The position numbers and the translations under genes are program-made. The notes under the pieces were generated by a model. That model had not been told where the DNA came from and did not search any database. It was given only the letters and a program-made list of their open reading frames with translations. Below are positions 9,073-17,176 of a stretch of DNA of 64,000 nucleotides, one piece after another (position 1 is the stretch's first letter; every line of letters begins with the position of its first letter). The DNA comes from Oribacterium sp. oral taxon 102 (lineage in GTDB: Bacteria > Bacillota > Clostridia > Lachnospirales > Lachnospiraceae), in contig NZ_JABXYT010000001.1 in assembly GCF_013394775.1 (NCBI RefSeq), positions 882,501-946,500 of the forward strand. The letters are read 5' to 3'.

Positions 9073-9671
9073 AGCTCCCGGAAGCGGCCGTTTCGAAGCT
9101 CCAGGATGCTGCCGCCGCAGTTCGGGGCGAGCGGCCCTTCCCAGAAGCGTGCGTCGGGGATATCCGAAATGACATCAAGGATGGCGCGCAGGATCGCACC
9201 GTGCGCGACGACCAGCACACGCAGCATGGAGGGATTCTGCTCCAGCGGAGAGAGGATGTCCGTGAGGACACGGCGCGCGCGGCTTTTCAGCTGGGGGATG
9301 GACTCTCCGCCCGCTGCAGGGACATAGTTTGCCGGATCCTGAAAGAAGCGGAGCAGGCATTCCCGAAGCGTCTTTTCTGCGGGATTCTCCTCATAGAGGT
9401 TCAGTCCCTCCCCGATGCCAAAGGAGATTTCTGTCAGCAGCGTCTCCTTCCGGATCGGGCAGCTCCGGCTCCCGCGGAGCAGCTCGGCGGTTTTTCTGGC
9501 GCGGAGCAGTGGACTGTGGAGAACCAGATCGAGCCGCAGGTTCTCGATATTTCGCGCGGCAAGCCGCGCTGCGGCGAGCCCGGCATCATTCAGCGGAATG
9601 TCGGTATGTCCCTGCAGCTTCCGGAGACGGTTCCATTCCGTCTCTCCGTGACGAATCAGGTAGATTTCCAT
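9042..9671 (-). CDS. Histidine phosphatase family protein
   Basis: A 209-residue member of the phosphoglycerate mutase-like superfamily. The phosphohistidine motif LIRHGETEWN puts the nucleophile at His8, and the second histidine is in VVAHGAILRAIL. It could be a broad phosphomonoesterase, an alpha-ribazole phosphatase (CobC-like) or a mutase; the sequence does not decide and no cobalamin genes are near. The start MEIYLIRHGE is chosen because GGAGGTGCT immediately precedes it. Convergent overlap with the CPBP gene. Confidence 0.88.
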   Translation of the reverse strand: MEIYLIRHGETEWNRLRKLQGHTDIPLNDAGLAAARLAARNIENLRLDLVLHSPLLRARKTAELLRGSRSCPIRKETLLTEISFGIGEGLNLYEENPAEKTLRECLLRFFQDPANYVPAAGGESIPQLKSRARRVLTDILSPLEQNPSMLRVLVVAHGAILRAILDVISDIPDARFWEGPLAPNCGGSILELRNGRFRELQSVDLLKLR

Positions 9672-9697
9672 AGCACCTCCTATAAGCAACAATTCCG

Positions 9698-9718
9698 TCA
9701 GGCAAATGGCTTGCCTGA
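9698..9718 (-). other. Hairpin between nrdG and the phosphatase gene
   Basis: TCAGGCAA and TTGCCTGA form an 8-bp stem with a five-base loop. It has no clear T-run and may be an intercistronic stability element. Confidence 0.4.
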
Positions 9719-9725
9719 ACGCCTG

Positions 9726-10280
9726 CTATATTTTTGCATTGGGGGACATAGAGGTGTTTCCCGCCTCCCAGAGGACGATCTCTCCGCGTCGCAGGCTCTC
9801 CTGTACATCGATGGTTCTCTGGTTGGAGGAGCCCTTGAAGAGCAGCGTCACGTCTTTCTTTTCCAGTACGAAGGGACCGTCCACGAGGATGTCGAGATAG
9901 GACAGCAGCTCCCGGGTTTCCGGCAGGGTTTTCGACATCCAGCCGCAGACGTCCCGGTCGAAGAGATAGCCGGTGAAGCACCAGAGGTCCTTTTTCGGGA
10001 AGCTCGTCTTGAAACGACGGACGAGAGAGAGCACGGCGCTCTGGTTCCGCGGATCCAGCGGCTCGCCGCCGAGCAGGGTCAAGCCCTGATAGCTCTCGTC
10101 CGCCAGCGCGCGCAGGATATCATCCTCGGTTTCCCGGGTGAATTCCTGCCCGTAGGAAAAGTCCCAGGCGATCTCGTTGAAGCAGCCGAGGCACTTGTGG
10201 GTGCAGCCGGAAACGAAGAGGCTCAGACGGATCCCCGGGCCGTTTGCGATATCATATTCCTTGATTTCTGCGTAGTTCAT
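9726..10280 (-). CDS. nrdG: Anaerobic ribonucleotide reductase activating protein
   Basis: A radical SAM enzyme that places the glycyl radical on NrdD. The [4Fe-4S]-binding CTHKCLGC motif gives Cys26, Cys30 and Cys33 in the 184-residue product, and NGPGIRLSLFVSGC is typical of NrdG. The start MNYAEIK is preferred over a methionine four codons upstream because GGAGAAATGC gives better spacing. Its partner nrdD is about 41 kb away rather than adjacent, and no NrdR box is visible in front of nrdG. It probably has its own promoter behind the murC terminator. Confidence 0.93.
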   Translation of the reverse strand: MNYAEIKEYDIANGPGIRLSLFVSGCTHKCLGCFNEIAWDFSYGQEFTRETEDDILRALADESYQGLTLLGGEPLDPRNQSAVLSLVRRFKTSFPKKDLWCFTGYLFDRDVCGWMSKTLPETRELLSYLDILVDGPFVLEKKDVTLLFKGSSNQRTIDVQESLRRGEIVLWEAGNTSMSPNAKI

Positions 10281-10313
10281 GCATTTCTCCATTCTCCATT
10301 CTGGAAAAGGAAT

Positions 10314-10345
10314 ACAGGACGGTCGGAATGGCTTCCCCGTCCTGT
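10314..10345 (-). terminator. murC terminator
   Basis: ACAGGACGG and CCGTCCTGT pair (9 bp), with an inner GGAA/TTCC pair, followed on the minus strand by ATTCCTTTTCC. It lies just after the murC stop. Confidence 0.65.
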
Positions 10346-10349
10346 CTGT

Positions 10350-11750
10350 TTATTCGTCTTCTGTTTCTCCGAACTGCCGGAGGAGATCGTCGCCCACCTC
10401 ATAGATATCTCCTGCCCCCATTGTGATCAGGAGATCTCCCGGCTTCATGTGAGAGAGAAGGAATGCTTCGATCTCTGCGAATTTCGGAATGTAGTAAACA
10501 TTCGTATTCTGCTCGATCATGTGACGGCGGAGATCGTCGGAGCTGATCCCGATCGTGTTCTGCTCTCTGGCTGCATAGATATCCGCCAGTACGATCTCGT
10601 CTGCGGTGGCAAGCGCGCCCGCGAAGTCATCCATCAGCGCCGCAGTACGCGAATAGGTATGCGGCTGGAAGGCAACCCAGAGCTTGCGATGCGGATACTT
10701 CTTCGCCGCCTCTATGGTCGCTGCGATCTCCTGCGGATGGTGCGCATAGTCGTCGATGATGGTGAAGCCCCGAACCTTCCCCTTTTTCTGGAAGCGGCGC
10801 TCGGTTCCGGTGAATTTCCGGAGCGCTTCTGCGATGAGCGGAAGCTCGATGCCGAGGCTCCGGCAGACCGCGATCGCCGAGAGGGAATTGTAGATATTGT
10901 GCTCGCCGGTGACGCCGAGGGAGATCCTGCCGAGCTCCTTCCCCCCTTCGAAGAGCGTATAGCTCGGACGTGCGAAGTGATCGTAGCTGATGAAATTGGC
11001 AGTATAATCCGCCTCCTTGTCATGCCCGAAAGTCAGAATCCGGCAGTGAAGCCCCTCCGTGAAATATTCATAATGCGGGATGTCTCGATTGATGACCAGA
11101 AGCCCATCCTCCGGCAGCTTTTCCGTGAACTGCCGGAAGGAATGGCGGATGTCGTCGAGATCCTTGAAGAAATCCAAATGATCTGCCTCTACGTTCAGGA
11201 TGATCTCCGTGGTCGGGAAAAAGGAGAGGAAGGAGTTGGTGTACTCGCATGCCTCCGCGACGAAGAGTCCGGACCTGCCGACACGGATGTTGCCGCCGAT
11301 GTCCTGCAGCATCCCGCCGACTGTCACAGTCGGGTCGGAGTGCGCCTCGAGCAGGATCTCGGTGATCATGGAGGTGGTCGTCGTCTTCCCGTGTGTACCG
11401 GCGACATTGATCGCGTGGCGGTAATTCTGCATGATTTCACCGAGCAGGTCGGCACGGCGCATCATCGGAAGGCCGGCGCGAACCGCTGCCTGAAATTCCG
11501 GATTATCCGGGTGGATCGCCGCAGTGTAGACCACGAGCTCGATGCCCGGACGGATATTCTCGGCATTTTGCGGGTAATGCACCTCGGCGCCGAGTGCTGC
11601 GAGATGACGGGTGAGTTTGGATTCCTTCATATCGGAGCCGGAGATCCGGAAGCCCCTGTCGAGGAGGATTTCCGCGAGCCCGCTCATAGAAATGCCGCCG
11701 ATGCCGATGAAATGAATGTGGATCGGGTGCGTGAAATTGATCTGGTACAT
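10350..11750 (-). CDS. murC: UDP-N-acetylmuramate--L-alanine ligase
   Basis: It adds L-alanine to UDP-MurNAc in cytoplasmic peptidoglycan synthesis. The 466-residue protein has the N-terminal Rossmann motif HFIGIGGISMSGLAE, the ATP-binding GTHGKTTTTSM at about residues 115-125, and the C-terminal DDYAHHPQEI typical of MurC. Length and order are normal. It stands apart from other mur genes and follows queT after 77 bases holding a small hairpin (about 11775-11801). Confidence 0.96.
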   Translation of the reverse strand: MYQINFTHPIHIHFIGIGGISMSGLAEILLDRGFRISGSDMKESKLTRHLAALGAEVHYPQNAENIRPGIELVVYTAAIHPDNPEFQAAVRAGLPMMRRADLLGEIMQNYRHAINVAGTHGKTTTTSMITEILLEAHSDPTVTVGGMLQDIGGNIRVGRSGLFVAEACEYTNSFLSFFPTTEIILNVEADHLDFFKDLDDIRHSFRQFTEKLPEDGLLVINRDIPHYEYFTEGLHCRILTFGHDKEADYTANFISYDHFARPSYTLFEGGKELGRISLGVTGEHNIYNSLSAIAVCRSLGIELPLIAEALRKFTGTERRFQKKGKVRGFTIIDDYAHHPQEIAATIEAAKKYPHRKLWVAFQPHTYSRTAALMDDFAGALATADEIVLADIYAAREQNTIGISSDDLRRHMIEQNTNVYYIPKFAEIEAFLLSHMKPGDLLITMGAGDIYEVGDDLLRQFGETEDE

Positions 11751-11827
11751 AAGTCTGCCTCTACCTTCAGGGATACCGCCGCGTCTCGAGACGAAGGCGG
11801 TTCCTCACGAATCACAGATCCGTAAGT

Positions 11828-12352
11828 TTATCTGGGAAAGACCCGGGGGCGATCTGCGGAAGCGTCTGCCTTCCCGAAGATCTGCGTCCGATTCGGAAGC
11901 AGGGCGAGGAGAAGGAGGTTTCCGAGTCCTGCGACAGCGAGAAGCTCTCCGATTCCTACCGTGAGGGCGAGGTACGGGAGCATGTCCGGCACGCCGTAGG
12001 CATAGCGCAGCACGAGCGGAATGATCAGCGCGTTCGTGAGGATCGGCGGAACGCAGACCAGCCACCTCGAAACGCTGCGGAGACGGTAGCTGAGAAGCGC
12101 GCCGAGCAGGGTTGCGAGGGAACCGAAAAGGATATCAGGGAGCGGCGCTCCGCCCAGAATATTTCCGAGCAGGCAGCCTGCGCTGACACCGGGAACCGCG
12201 GCGAGCGTGAAGTAGGGGAGGACGCAGAGCGCCTCCGAAACGCGGAACTGGATCGGCCCGAAGCTGATCGGCGCAAACAGAACCGTAAGCGCCACATAGA
12301 TCGCTGCAATGACGGCTCCCTGTACGAGGAAGCCCGTGTCGAGTCTTTTCAT
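11828..12352 (-). CDS. queT: QueT-type queuosine-precursor transporter (ECF S component)
   Basis: A 174-residue protein with about five to six hydrophobic segments, matching the QueT (DUF988) family: FAPISFGPIQFRVSEALCVL near the N-terminus and PPILTNALIIPLVL later. These substrate-specific subunits of ECF transporters take up preQ1 or preQ0. The shared ECF ATPases and EcfT are not in the window. A preQ1-type riboswitch whose tail contains the AAAGGAG ribosome binding site precedes it, which supports the substrate assignment. Confidence 0.85.
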   Translation of the reverse strand: MKRLDTGFLVQGAVIAAIYVALTVLFAPISFGPIQFRVSEALCVLPYFTLAAVPGVSAGCLLGNILGGAPLPDILFGSLATLLGALLSYRLRSVSRWLVCVPPILTNALIIPLVLRYAYGVPDMLPYLALTVGIGELLAVAGLGNLLLLALLPNRTQIFGKADASADRPRVFPR

Positions 12353-12360
12353 TTTAAATG

Positions 12361-12406
12361 TTCTCCTTTAGTTTTGTTTTATGTGAGGAAGGTCTCGAAC
12401 TCACAT
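12361..12406 (-). ncRNA. Candidate preQ1 riboswitch controlling queT translation
   Basis: On the minus strand a perfect 7-bp stem (ATGTGAG/CTCACAT) closes a 12-base loop TTCGAGACCTTC, followed by an A-rich tail AAAACAAAACTAA that runs into AAAGGAG. Loop CCTT can pair with AAGG of the Shine-Dalgarno, giving the H-type pseudoknot of preQ1 aptamers. The TTCnAG loop and AAAACTAA tail resemble class I, but the loop is not an exact match, so the class is uncertain. Confidence 0.6.
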
Positions 12407-12423
12407 GGCAGCGCCGAAGCTTT
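12406..12423 (-). repeat. 18-bp leader repeat, copy 1 (queT)
   Basis: TGGCAGCGCCGAAGCTTT on the plus strand is identical to 16920-16937 in the asnS leader. Here it overlaps a 7-bp hairpin CGCCGAA/TTCGGCG (12412-12428) just upstream of the riboswitch. Confidence 0.7.
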
Positions 12424-12438
12424 CGGCGTGTGGGTTTT

Positions 12439-12467
12439 ATCATAGCATCTCGCACAGCATCGCGCAA
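12439..12467 (-). promoter_or_regulatory. Promoter of queT
   Basis: On the minus strand TTGCGC and TATGAT are 17 bases apart. The start point would fall about 25 bases before the candidate preQ1 aptamer. Confidence 0.55.
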
Positions 12468-12480
12468 GCTTCCGGCAGTT

Positions 12481-14205
12481 TCAGCCGAGCTCTAGCAGGC
12501 GGAAGTCCTCCTTTGCCCGCCGGAGGAGCTGCTGCTCCCGCCGGTGACAGGTGTAGAGCAGGATCTGTCCGTCGTATTCCTCCCGAATGAAATGAAGCGC
12601 GGCACGCAGGCGGTTCTCGTCGTAGAAGGCAAAGCTGTCGTCGAGGGTCAGCGGGAGCCTTTCCCGTGCATCCCGGAGGAGCAGCCTCGCTGTTGCGAGC
12701 CGGAGCGCCAGATAGATCTGGTCGATCGTTCCGGAGGAGACCGATTCCAGCGGTATCTCTCCATGCTCGGTGCGCAGCAGGATATGCAGCTGGTCATCGA
12801 TCCAGACGGAGCGGTATGCGCCGTCGGTGATCCGTTCGATCAGCCTGCCCGCCTCCTCGTTCAGGTAGTGTCCGAAGCTCAGCCGGACGCGCTCGGAGAG
12901 GAGAGAAATGGTTTCCATCGCGAGGTCGAGGGCATCGATTCGCTGCGCGAGCCGTTTGTTCTCCGAGAGGACGTGCGCAAGCTGCTCGACGCGGTTCCGG
13001 ATATTGGAAAGGTGCTGCATCCTCCCCTCGACCTCAGTGCGGAGCATGTGCTGCTCATGGAGTGCCTGCGTATAGTCCTGCATTTCCTCCGTGCTCCGTT
13101 TCAGATCCTCAGAGAGGAGACGGAGTGCCTCCTCCTTTTCCCGGAGCGCGGCGAAGCTCCCCTCGAGTGTGCGGAAGCGCTGTCGAAGCTGCTGCATCGT
13201 ATCCTCGGAGATCGTATGCTCTCCGAGCTGCCCTTGCAGGATCGCTTCGAGCCGCTCCGTGAGCTCTTTCCGGGATTTTCCGGTTTTGTCCGCGATGAAG
13301 GCGCTGAGGAGCTTTCGGAGCAGCAGTGCGGGGCCGTGCTGCGCTGCTGTGCGTGTCGTCATTTCTGTATAGGAGCGATAGAGCTGCTCGCTGTCCTGAA
13401 GTGCAGCCTTAAGCGCCGTTTCCTCCGGGAAGCCGGCGGAGCGCAGCGCTTCCCGCGCCTGTGCGGTTTCCTGAAGAAGCATCTCCTTTTTCTGTTGGAG
13501 GGCTGTTCTCTCTGCTTCGCTATCCCTTTGCAGCGCGCGGTAGTGAAGCAGGAGGTTGTGGTAGCGTGGGTCTGCGAGCTCTCTTTCCGTGTTTCGGATC
13601 TCTCCGATCAGAAGCGAATAGCTCTTCGATGCTTCGGAAACCAGCTTATCCTGACATTTCCGCTTCTCTGCGGCGAGACGGGCAAGCACGCTGCTTGCAC
13701 GCAGTCCGGCAGAACCGCTGCTTTCAAGGCCCTCGAGGTAGCGGCGGAGCTCCTGCACCATTTCCCGTCCGGCGGCGCTTTTCAGTTGTCCGATGGAAAC
13801 GGTATTCCGGTAGCTGTTCTCCGAGAGCTGACCGAGCGCCATATCGAGGAGCGCCTGCGGCTCCGGCAGAACTTCCGTGCTGCCGTCCTCTGCCAGAAGG
13901 AAGAGCTCGGGCGCGCCGACACCGTCCGAGAAGTCGCGTTTGAGCAGATAGGAGCTGCCGTCATAGGAGAATTCCAGCGTTCCGCCGAAGGCGCCGCCGT
14001 CCCAGGGGCGGAAGCGATGAGGGTCCTGTCGGGGACTGCCGCCCGGACGCTTCCCGAGACCGTAGAGCATGGCGCGCTGAAAGCGGTGCAGGGTGGATTT
14101 TCCTGCTTCATTCTGCCCGTAAATCACATTCAGTCCATCGGAGAAGGAGAGGGAGAGATCCCGGAGCTTCCCGAAGCCGTCGACATACAGGGAATGAATC
14201 CTCAT
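12481..14205 (-). CDS. SbcC/YhaN-like AAA ATPase, short form
   Basis: A 574-residue SMC-like ATPase. The P-loop GQNEAGKST (Lys36) follows an N-terminal FGKLRDLSLSF strand, the middle (about 180-430) is rich in Glu, Arg, Gln and Leu as expected of a coiled coil, and the C-terminus has an ABC-type signature VSSGTIDQIYLALRLA and Walker B LPLTLDDSFAFYD. It is clearly shorter than SbcC, Rad50 or B. subtilis YhaN, mainly in the coil. It overlaps the upstream nuclease-like gene by four bases (ATGA), so the two are translationally coupled and probably form an Mre11/Rad50-type complex acting on DNA ends. Confidence 0.85.
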   Translation of the reverse strand: MRIHSLYVDGFGKLRDLSLSFSDGLNVIYGQNEAGKSTLHRFQRAMLYGLGKRPGGSPRQDPHRFRPWDGGAFGGTLEFSYDGSSYLLKRDFSDGVGAPELFLLAEDGSTEVLPEPQALLDMALGQLSENSYRNTVSIGQLKSAAGREMVQELRRYLEGLESSGSAGLRASSVLARLAAEKRKCQDKLVSEASKSYSLLIGEIRNTERELADPRYHNLLLHYRALQRDSEAERTALQQKKEMLLQETAQAREALRSAGFPEETALKAALQDSEQLYRSYTEMTTRTAAQHGPALLLRKLLSAFIADKTGKSRKELTERLEAILQGQLGEHTISEDTMQQLRQRFRTLEGSFAALREKEEALRLLSEDLKRSTEEMQDYTQALHEQHMLRTEVEGRMQHLSNIRNRVEQLAHVLSENKRLAQRIDALDLAMETISLLSERVRLSFGHYLNEEAGRLIERITDGAYRSVWIDDQLHILLRTEHGEIPLESVSSGTIDQIYLALRLATARLLLRDARERLPLTLDDSFAFYDENRLRAALHFIREEYDGQILLYTCHRREQQLLRRAKEDFRLLELG

Positions 14206-15302
14206 GCGTTTTCCTCCTTTTCCGTTTGAAGAAGGGCGCGGATTCCATAGTCCAGCGCCTGCCGTTCCGTGAGGCTGAGTGTCTCCGGGGATTCGTCCTT
14301 TCGCAGGAAGGAACGGATATAGTAGCCGATCAGATCGGTCGGATGCTCTCGGTAGAGCGCCTCGAAGTCATAGCCGCTTTCCGTCTCATCCAGGATGTCG
14401 AGGATGCGGAAGCGCCTAAGCCCTTCGCCGAGCAGCGGTGCAAGCTCCAGAGGACAGCTGCCGGAGAGTCGGAGCGTATAGATGTCCTCGCGCCCCAGCT
14501 TTTCGATCTGCGCGGCGAGCTCCTGCAGCAGCTTCTCCGGCTCGCTGTCTGGGCGGAGCAGTGCGGAGAGCGTCCGATAGGAGAGCGTCGCCATCGGGCA
14601 GAATTCCAGCCGCTGCAGCCGGTGTGTGATGGCGCTGATATCACCTATATAGACGCCGTGCACACCCTCATCCATAGCGCCGAGCGGCTCCGGAGAGCCG
14701 GCGCCAAGGAGGGGCAGCTCGCGGTATTCTGCCGGCTGGTGGAAGCCGCCGAGCGCGATGTAGTCGAAAGGAAGATCTCGGAATGCCGCTATTGCTGGGG
14801 TACTCTGCCTGCTGCTGTCGCAGAAGAGAAGGACGCGGATCGGGTCATGGGAGGCATCAGCAGGTGTCTGTGCTGCCGCCTCTGCGGCGGCGAGCTGCTC
14901 CCGCAGGGTATCGGGCGTGCCGGTGATTCCCGTGAATTCCGCATTGATCTCATCGAAATAGAGGCGTGCGTCCGATTCAGACAGCCAGTGTACATTTTCT
15001 GCCCAGTCGAAGCTCAAAAGAGCGGAGTTCTCCGTCACCCTGTCCTCCGAGCCGGAAATGAGGATGACTCTGGTGCGGGGAATCTGCTGGAAAAGCTGGT
15101 TCAGCTCCTGCAGATCATGGGAGAGCGGCGGGTGATGAAAGAGGTTTCCGGGGAGGAGGAGGCAGTCCGCGCTGATTTCCCCTGCCTTTTCCACACAGCG
15201 CCGGAAGGTGCTGCGGATGGCATCCGCACGATCCTTGCCCCAAGGGAAATCCGGATCCGGAATCATATTCAGATGGATGTCGGAGCATTGAAGAAATCTC
15301 AT
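14202..15302 (-). CDS. SbcD/YhaO-like metallophosphoesterase with altered active-site motifs
   Basis: A 366-residue partner of the SbcC-like ATPase. The first metal motif is normal (CSDIHLN, residues 6-12), but the second reads PGNLFHH where the family has GD, and the third reads SGSED where the family has GNH(D/E). Thus a metal-binding Asp is Asn and the Asn-His pair is Ser-Glu. Nuclease activity may be weak, lost or changed. The start MRFLQCSDIH is chosen because AAAGGACAGCTC precedes it; an upstream ATG lacks a ribosome binding site. Likely transcribed from the asnS side. Confidence 0.8.
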   Translation of the reverse strand: MRFLQCSDIHLNMIPDPDFPWGKDRADAIRSTFRRCVEKAGEISADCLLLPGNLFHHPPLSHDLQELNQLFQQIPRTRVILISGSEDRVTENSALLSFDWAENVHWLSESDARLYFDEINAEFTGITGTPDTLREQLAAAEAAAQTPADASHDPIRVLLFCDSSRQSTPAIAAFRDLPFDYIALGGFHQPAEYRELPLLGAGSPEPLGAMDEGVHGVYIGDISAITHRLQRLEFCPMATLSYRTLSALLRPDSEPEKLLQELAAQIEKLGREDIYTLRLSGSCPLELAPLLGEGLRRFRILDILDETESGYDFEALYREHPTDLIGYYIRSFLRKDESPETLSLTERQALDYGIRALLQTEKEENA

Positions 15303-15325
15303 GAGCTGTCCTTTCATTACGGGGA

Positions 15326-15488
15326 GATCGGGGGCAGGGGGAGGCAATCGCCTGCGATTGCTCTTAATCGCGCAAAGCCGCTGGGCTCCCCCGATCAAAG
15401 ATCGGGGGCAGGGATATCGCAAGAGCCGAAAGCCTGCCGGCCCTCGGCTCTTGCGGTTTTCCGTACTGCGGGCTGCCGCAGTACGGAA
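15326..15488 (-). repeat. Cluster of four stem-loops between asnS and the SbcD-like gene
   Basis: In minus-strand order: TTCCGTACTGCGG/CCGCAGTACGGAA (15459-15488, touching the asnS stop), CGCAAGAGCCGA/TCGGCTCTTGCG (15418-15455), CCCCCGATC/GATCGGGGG (15388-15408) and CAATCG/CGATTG (15344-15359). GATCGGGGGCAGGG occurs twice in direct orientation (15326-15339, 15400-15413). At least one pair may serve as the asnS terminator, though T-runs are poor. Confidence 0.75.
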
Positions 15489-16877
15489 TCAGATATCGCA
15501 GTTCTTGACGGTTCTCGGGAATGGCAGCACGTCACGGATATTCTGCATACCGGTGATGTACATCACGGCTCTCTCGAAGCCGAGCCCGAAGCCGCCGTGG
15601 CGGGTCGTACCGAATCTGCGGAGATCGAGATAGAAGTCATAGTCCGAGGCATCCATGCCGAGCTCCTGCATTCTCCGGAGGAGCCTCCCGTAGTCCTCCT
15701 CACGCTGGGAGCCGCCGATGATCTCGCCGATGCCTGGTACGAGGCAGTCTACGGCGGCGACTGTCTTTCCATCCGGATTCTGCTTCATATAGAACGCCTT
15801 GATTTCCTTCGGATAGTCGGTTACGAAGACCGGACGGCGGAAGATCTGCTCTGTGAGATAACGCTCGTGCTCGGTCTGGAGATCGACGCCCCAGGAAACC
15901 TTGTAATCGAACTCGTCATTGTGCTTCGAGAGTAGCTCTACCGCCTCGGTGTAGCTTACGCGTCCGAAGTCGGAGGCAAGGATGTGCTGAAGCCTCTCCA
16001 GAAGCCCCTTGTCCACGAATTGATTGAAGAAATCCATCTCCGCCGGTGCCTTCTCCAGCACATAACGGATCACATATTTCAGCATCTCCTCGGCGGTATT
16101 CATCACATCCTGAAGATCCGCGAACGCCATCTCCGGCTCGATCATCCAGAACTCTGCGGCATGCCGCTGCGTGTTGGAGTTTTCGGCGCGGAAGGTCGGC
16201 CCGAAGGTATAGATGTTGCGGAACGCCTGCGCGAATGCCTCGCCGTTCAGCTGGCCGGAGACGGTCAGGCTGGTCTTCTTGCCGAAGAAGTCCTCACGGT
16301 AATCCACCCTGCCGTCTGTCATCGGCGGCGCAGAGAGATCCAGCGTGGTGACCTGAAACATCTCCCCTGCACCCTCCGCGTCGGAGGCGGTAATCAGCGG
16401 GGTATGCACATAGATGAAGCCGCGCTCCTGAAAGAAACTGTGGATCGCGAACGCCACGAGAGAGCGGACGCGGAATACCGCCTGAAAGGTATTGGTTCTC
16501 GGACGGAGGTGCGTCATCGTGCGGAGGTATTCCAGCGTGTGCCGCTTCTTCTGAAGAGGGTAGTCCGGTGTGGTGTCACCCTCCAGCAGCACGCTCTCTG
16601 CCTGCAGCTCGAAGGGCTGCTTCGCCTCCGGCGTCGCGACGAGCCTGCCCCAGACAATGACGGCGGCACCGACACCGAGCTTTGCGATCCTCTGGAAGTT
16701 TTCCATGCTGTCATGATAAACCACCTGCAGCGGGGTGAAGAAGGTGCCGTCAGAGATGGTCAGGAAGCCGAAGGACTTCGAGTCCCGGTTGGAGCGTACC
16801 CAGCCGCAGACCGTGAGCTCCTGCCCGAGGTAGCTCTCTCTTTCCCTGAAAATGTCGCGTAAGCTTAAAATGTCCAT
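15489..16877 (-). CDS. asnS: Asparaginyl-tRNA synthetase
   Basis: It charges tRNA-Asn. The 462-residue class II enzyme has an N-terminal OB-fold anticodon domain ([19 protein letters not shown]), motif 2 in [19 protein letters not shown] and motif 3 in [16 protein letters not shown]. Length and domain order are normal. The leader is about 75 bases and too short for a T-box. It is preceded by a good promoter and shares an 18-bp leader repeat with queT. Confidence 0.96.
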   Translation of the reverse strand: MDILSLRDIFRERESYLGQELTVCGWVRSNRDSKSFGFLTISDGTFFTPLQVVYHDSMENFQRIAKLGVGAAVIVWGRLVATPEAKQPFELQAESVLLEGDTTPDYPLQKKRHTLEYLRTMTHLRPRTNTFQAVFRVRSLVAFAIHSFFQERGFIYVHTPLITASDAEGAGEMFQVTTLDLSAPPMTDGRVDYREDFFGKKTSLTVSGQLNGEAFAQAFRNIYTFGPTFRAENSNTQRHAAEFWMIEPEMAFADLQDVMNTAEEMLKYVIRYVLEKAPAEMDFFNQFVDKGLLERLQHILASDFGRVSYTEAVELLSKHNDEFDYKVSWGVDLQTEHERYLTEQIFRRPVFVTDYPKEIKAFYMKQNPDGKTVAAVDCLVPGIGEIIGGSQREEDYGRLLRRMQELGMDASDYDFYLDLRRFGTTRHGGFGLGFERAVMYITGMQNIRDVLPFPRTVKNCDI

Positions 16878-16919
16878 ATATGTCCTTCCTGCGGGCTTTG
16901 CCGCGTAAGCTTATGGGAT

Positions 16920-16937
16920 TGGCAGCGCCGAAGCTTT
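16920..16937 (-). repeat. 18-bp leader repeat, copy 2 (asnS)
   Basis: TGGCAGCGCCGAAGCTTT on the plus strand is identical to 12406-12423. A nearby TAAGCTTATG (16907-16916) also occurs in the metK leader. Confidence 0.7.
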
Positions 16938-16958
16938 TTCGTGCGCGCGTATTCAGAC

Positions 16959-16987
16959 ATTATATAGGAAAATGCACGGATTTTCAA
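16959..16987 (-). promoter_or_regulatory. Promoter of asnS
   Basis: On the minus strand TTGAAA and TATAAT are separated by 17 bases. Confidence 0.75.
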
Positions 16988-17101
16988 TGCGTACCGCAGC
17001 AGATCCTGTCAGGCAGACCGAGTGCAGCGCAGCATTGCGGCATTATATACAAATTATAACTTGCGCCATCAGATAAAATAGTAAAAAATAACTGATTTTT
17101 A

Positions 17102-17130
17102 TTCACAAGAAGCAAGATGAGTGCTATAAT
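17102..17130 (+). promoter_or_regulatory. Promoter of glgC-glgD-spoVG
   Basis: TTCACA and TATAAT are separated by 17 bases, 47 bases before the glgC start and divergent from the asnS promoter. Confidence 0.7.
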
Positions 17131-17176
17131 GTGCCTATCAACATTGGCTTATCCTAATGACTAGAGAGGTGATGAT

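Noticed and set aside
16878..17040. T-box leader for asnS
   Set aside because: The predicted leader is about 75 bases and lacks the T-box sequence and an antiterminator; a plain promoter explains it.
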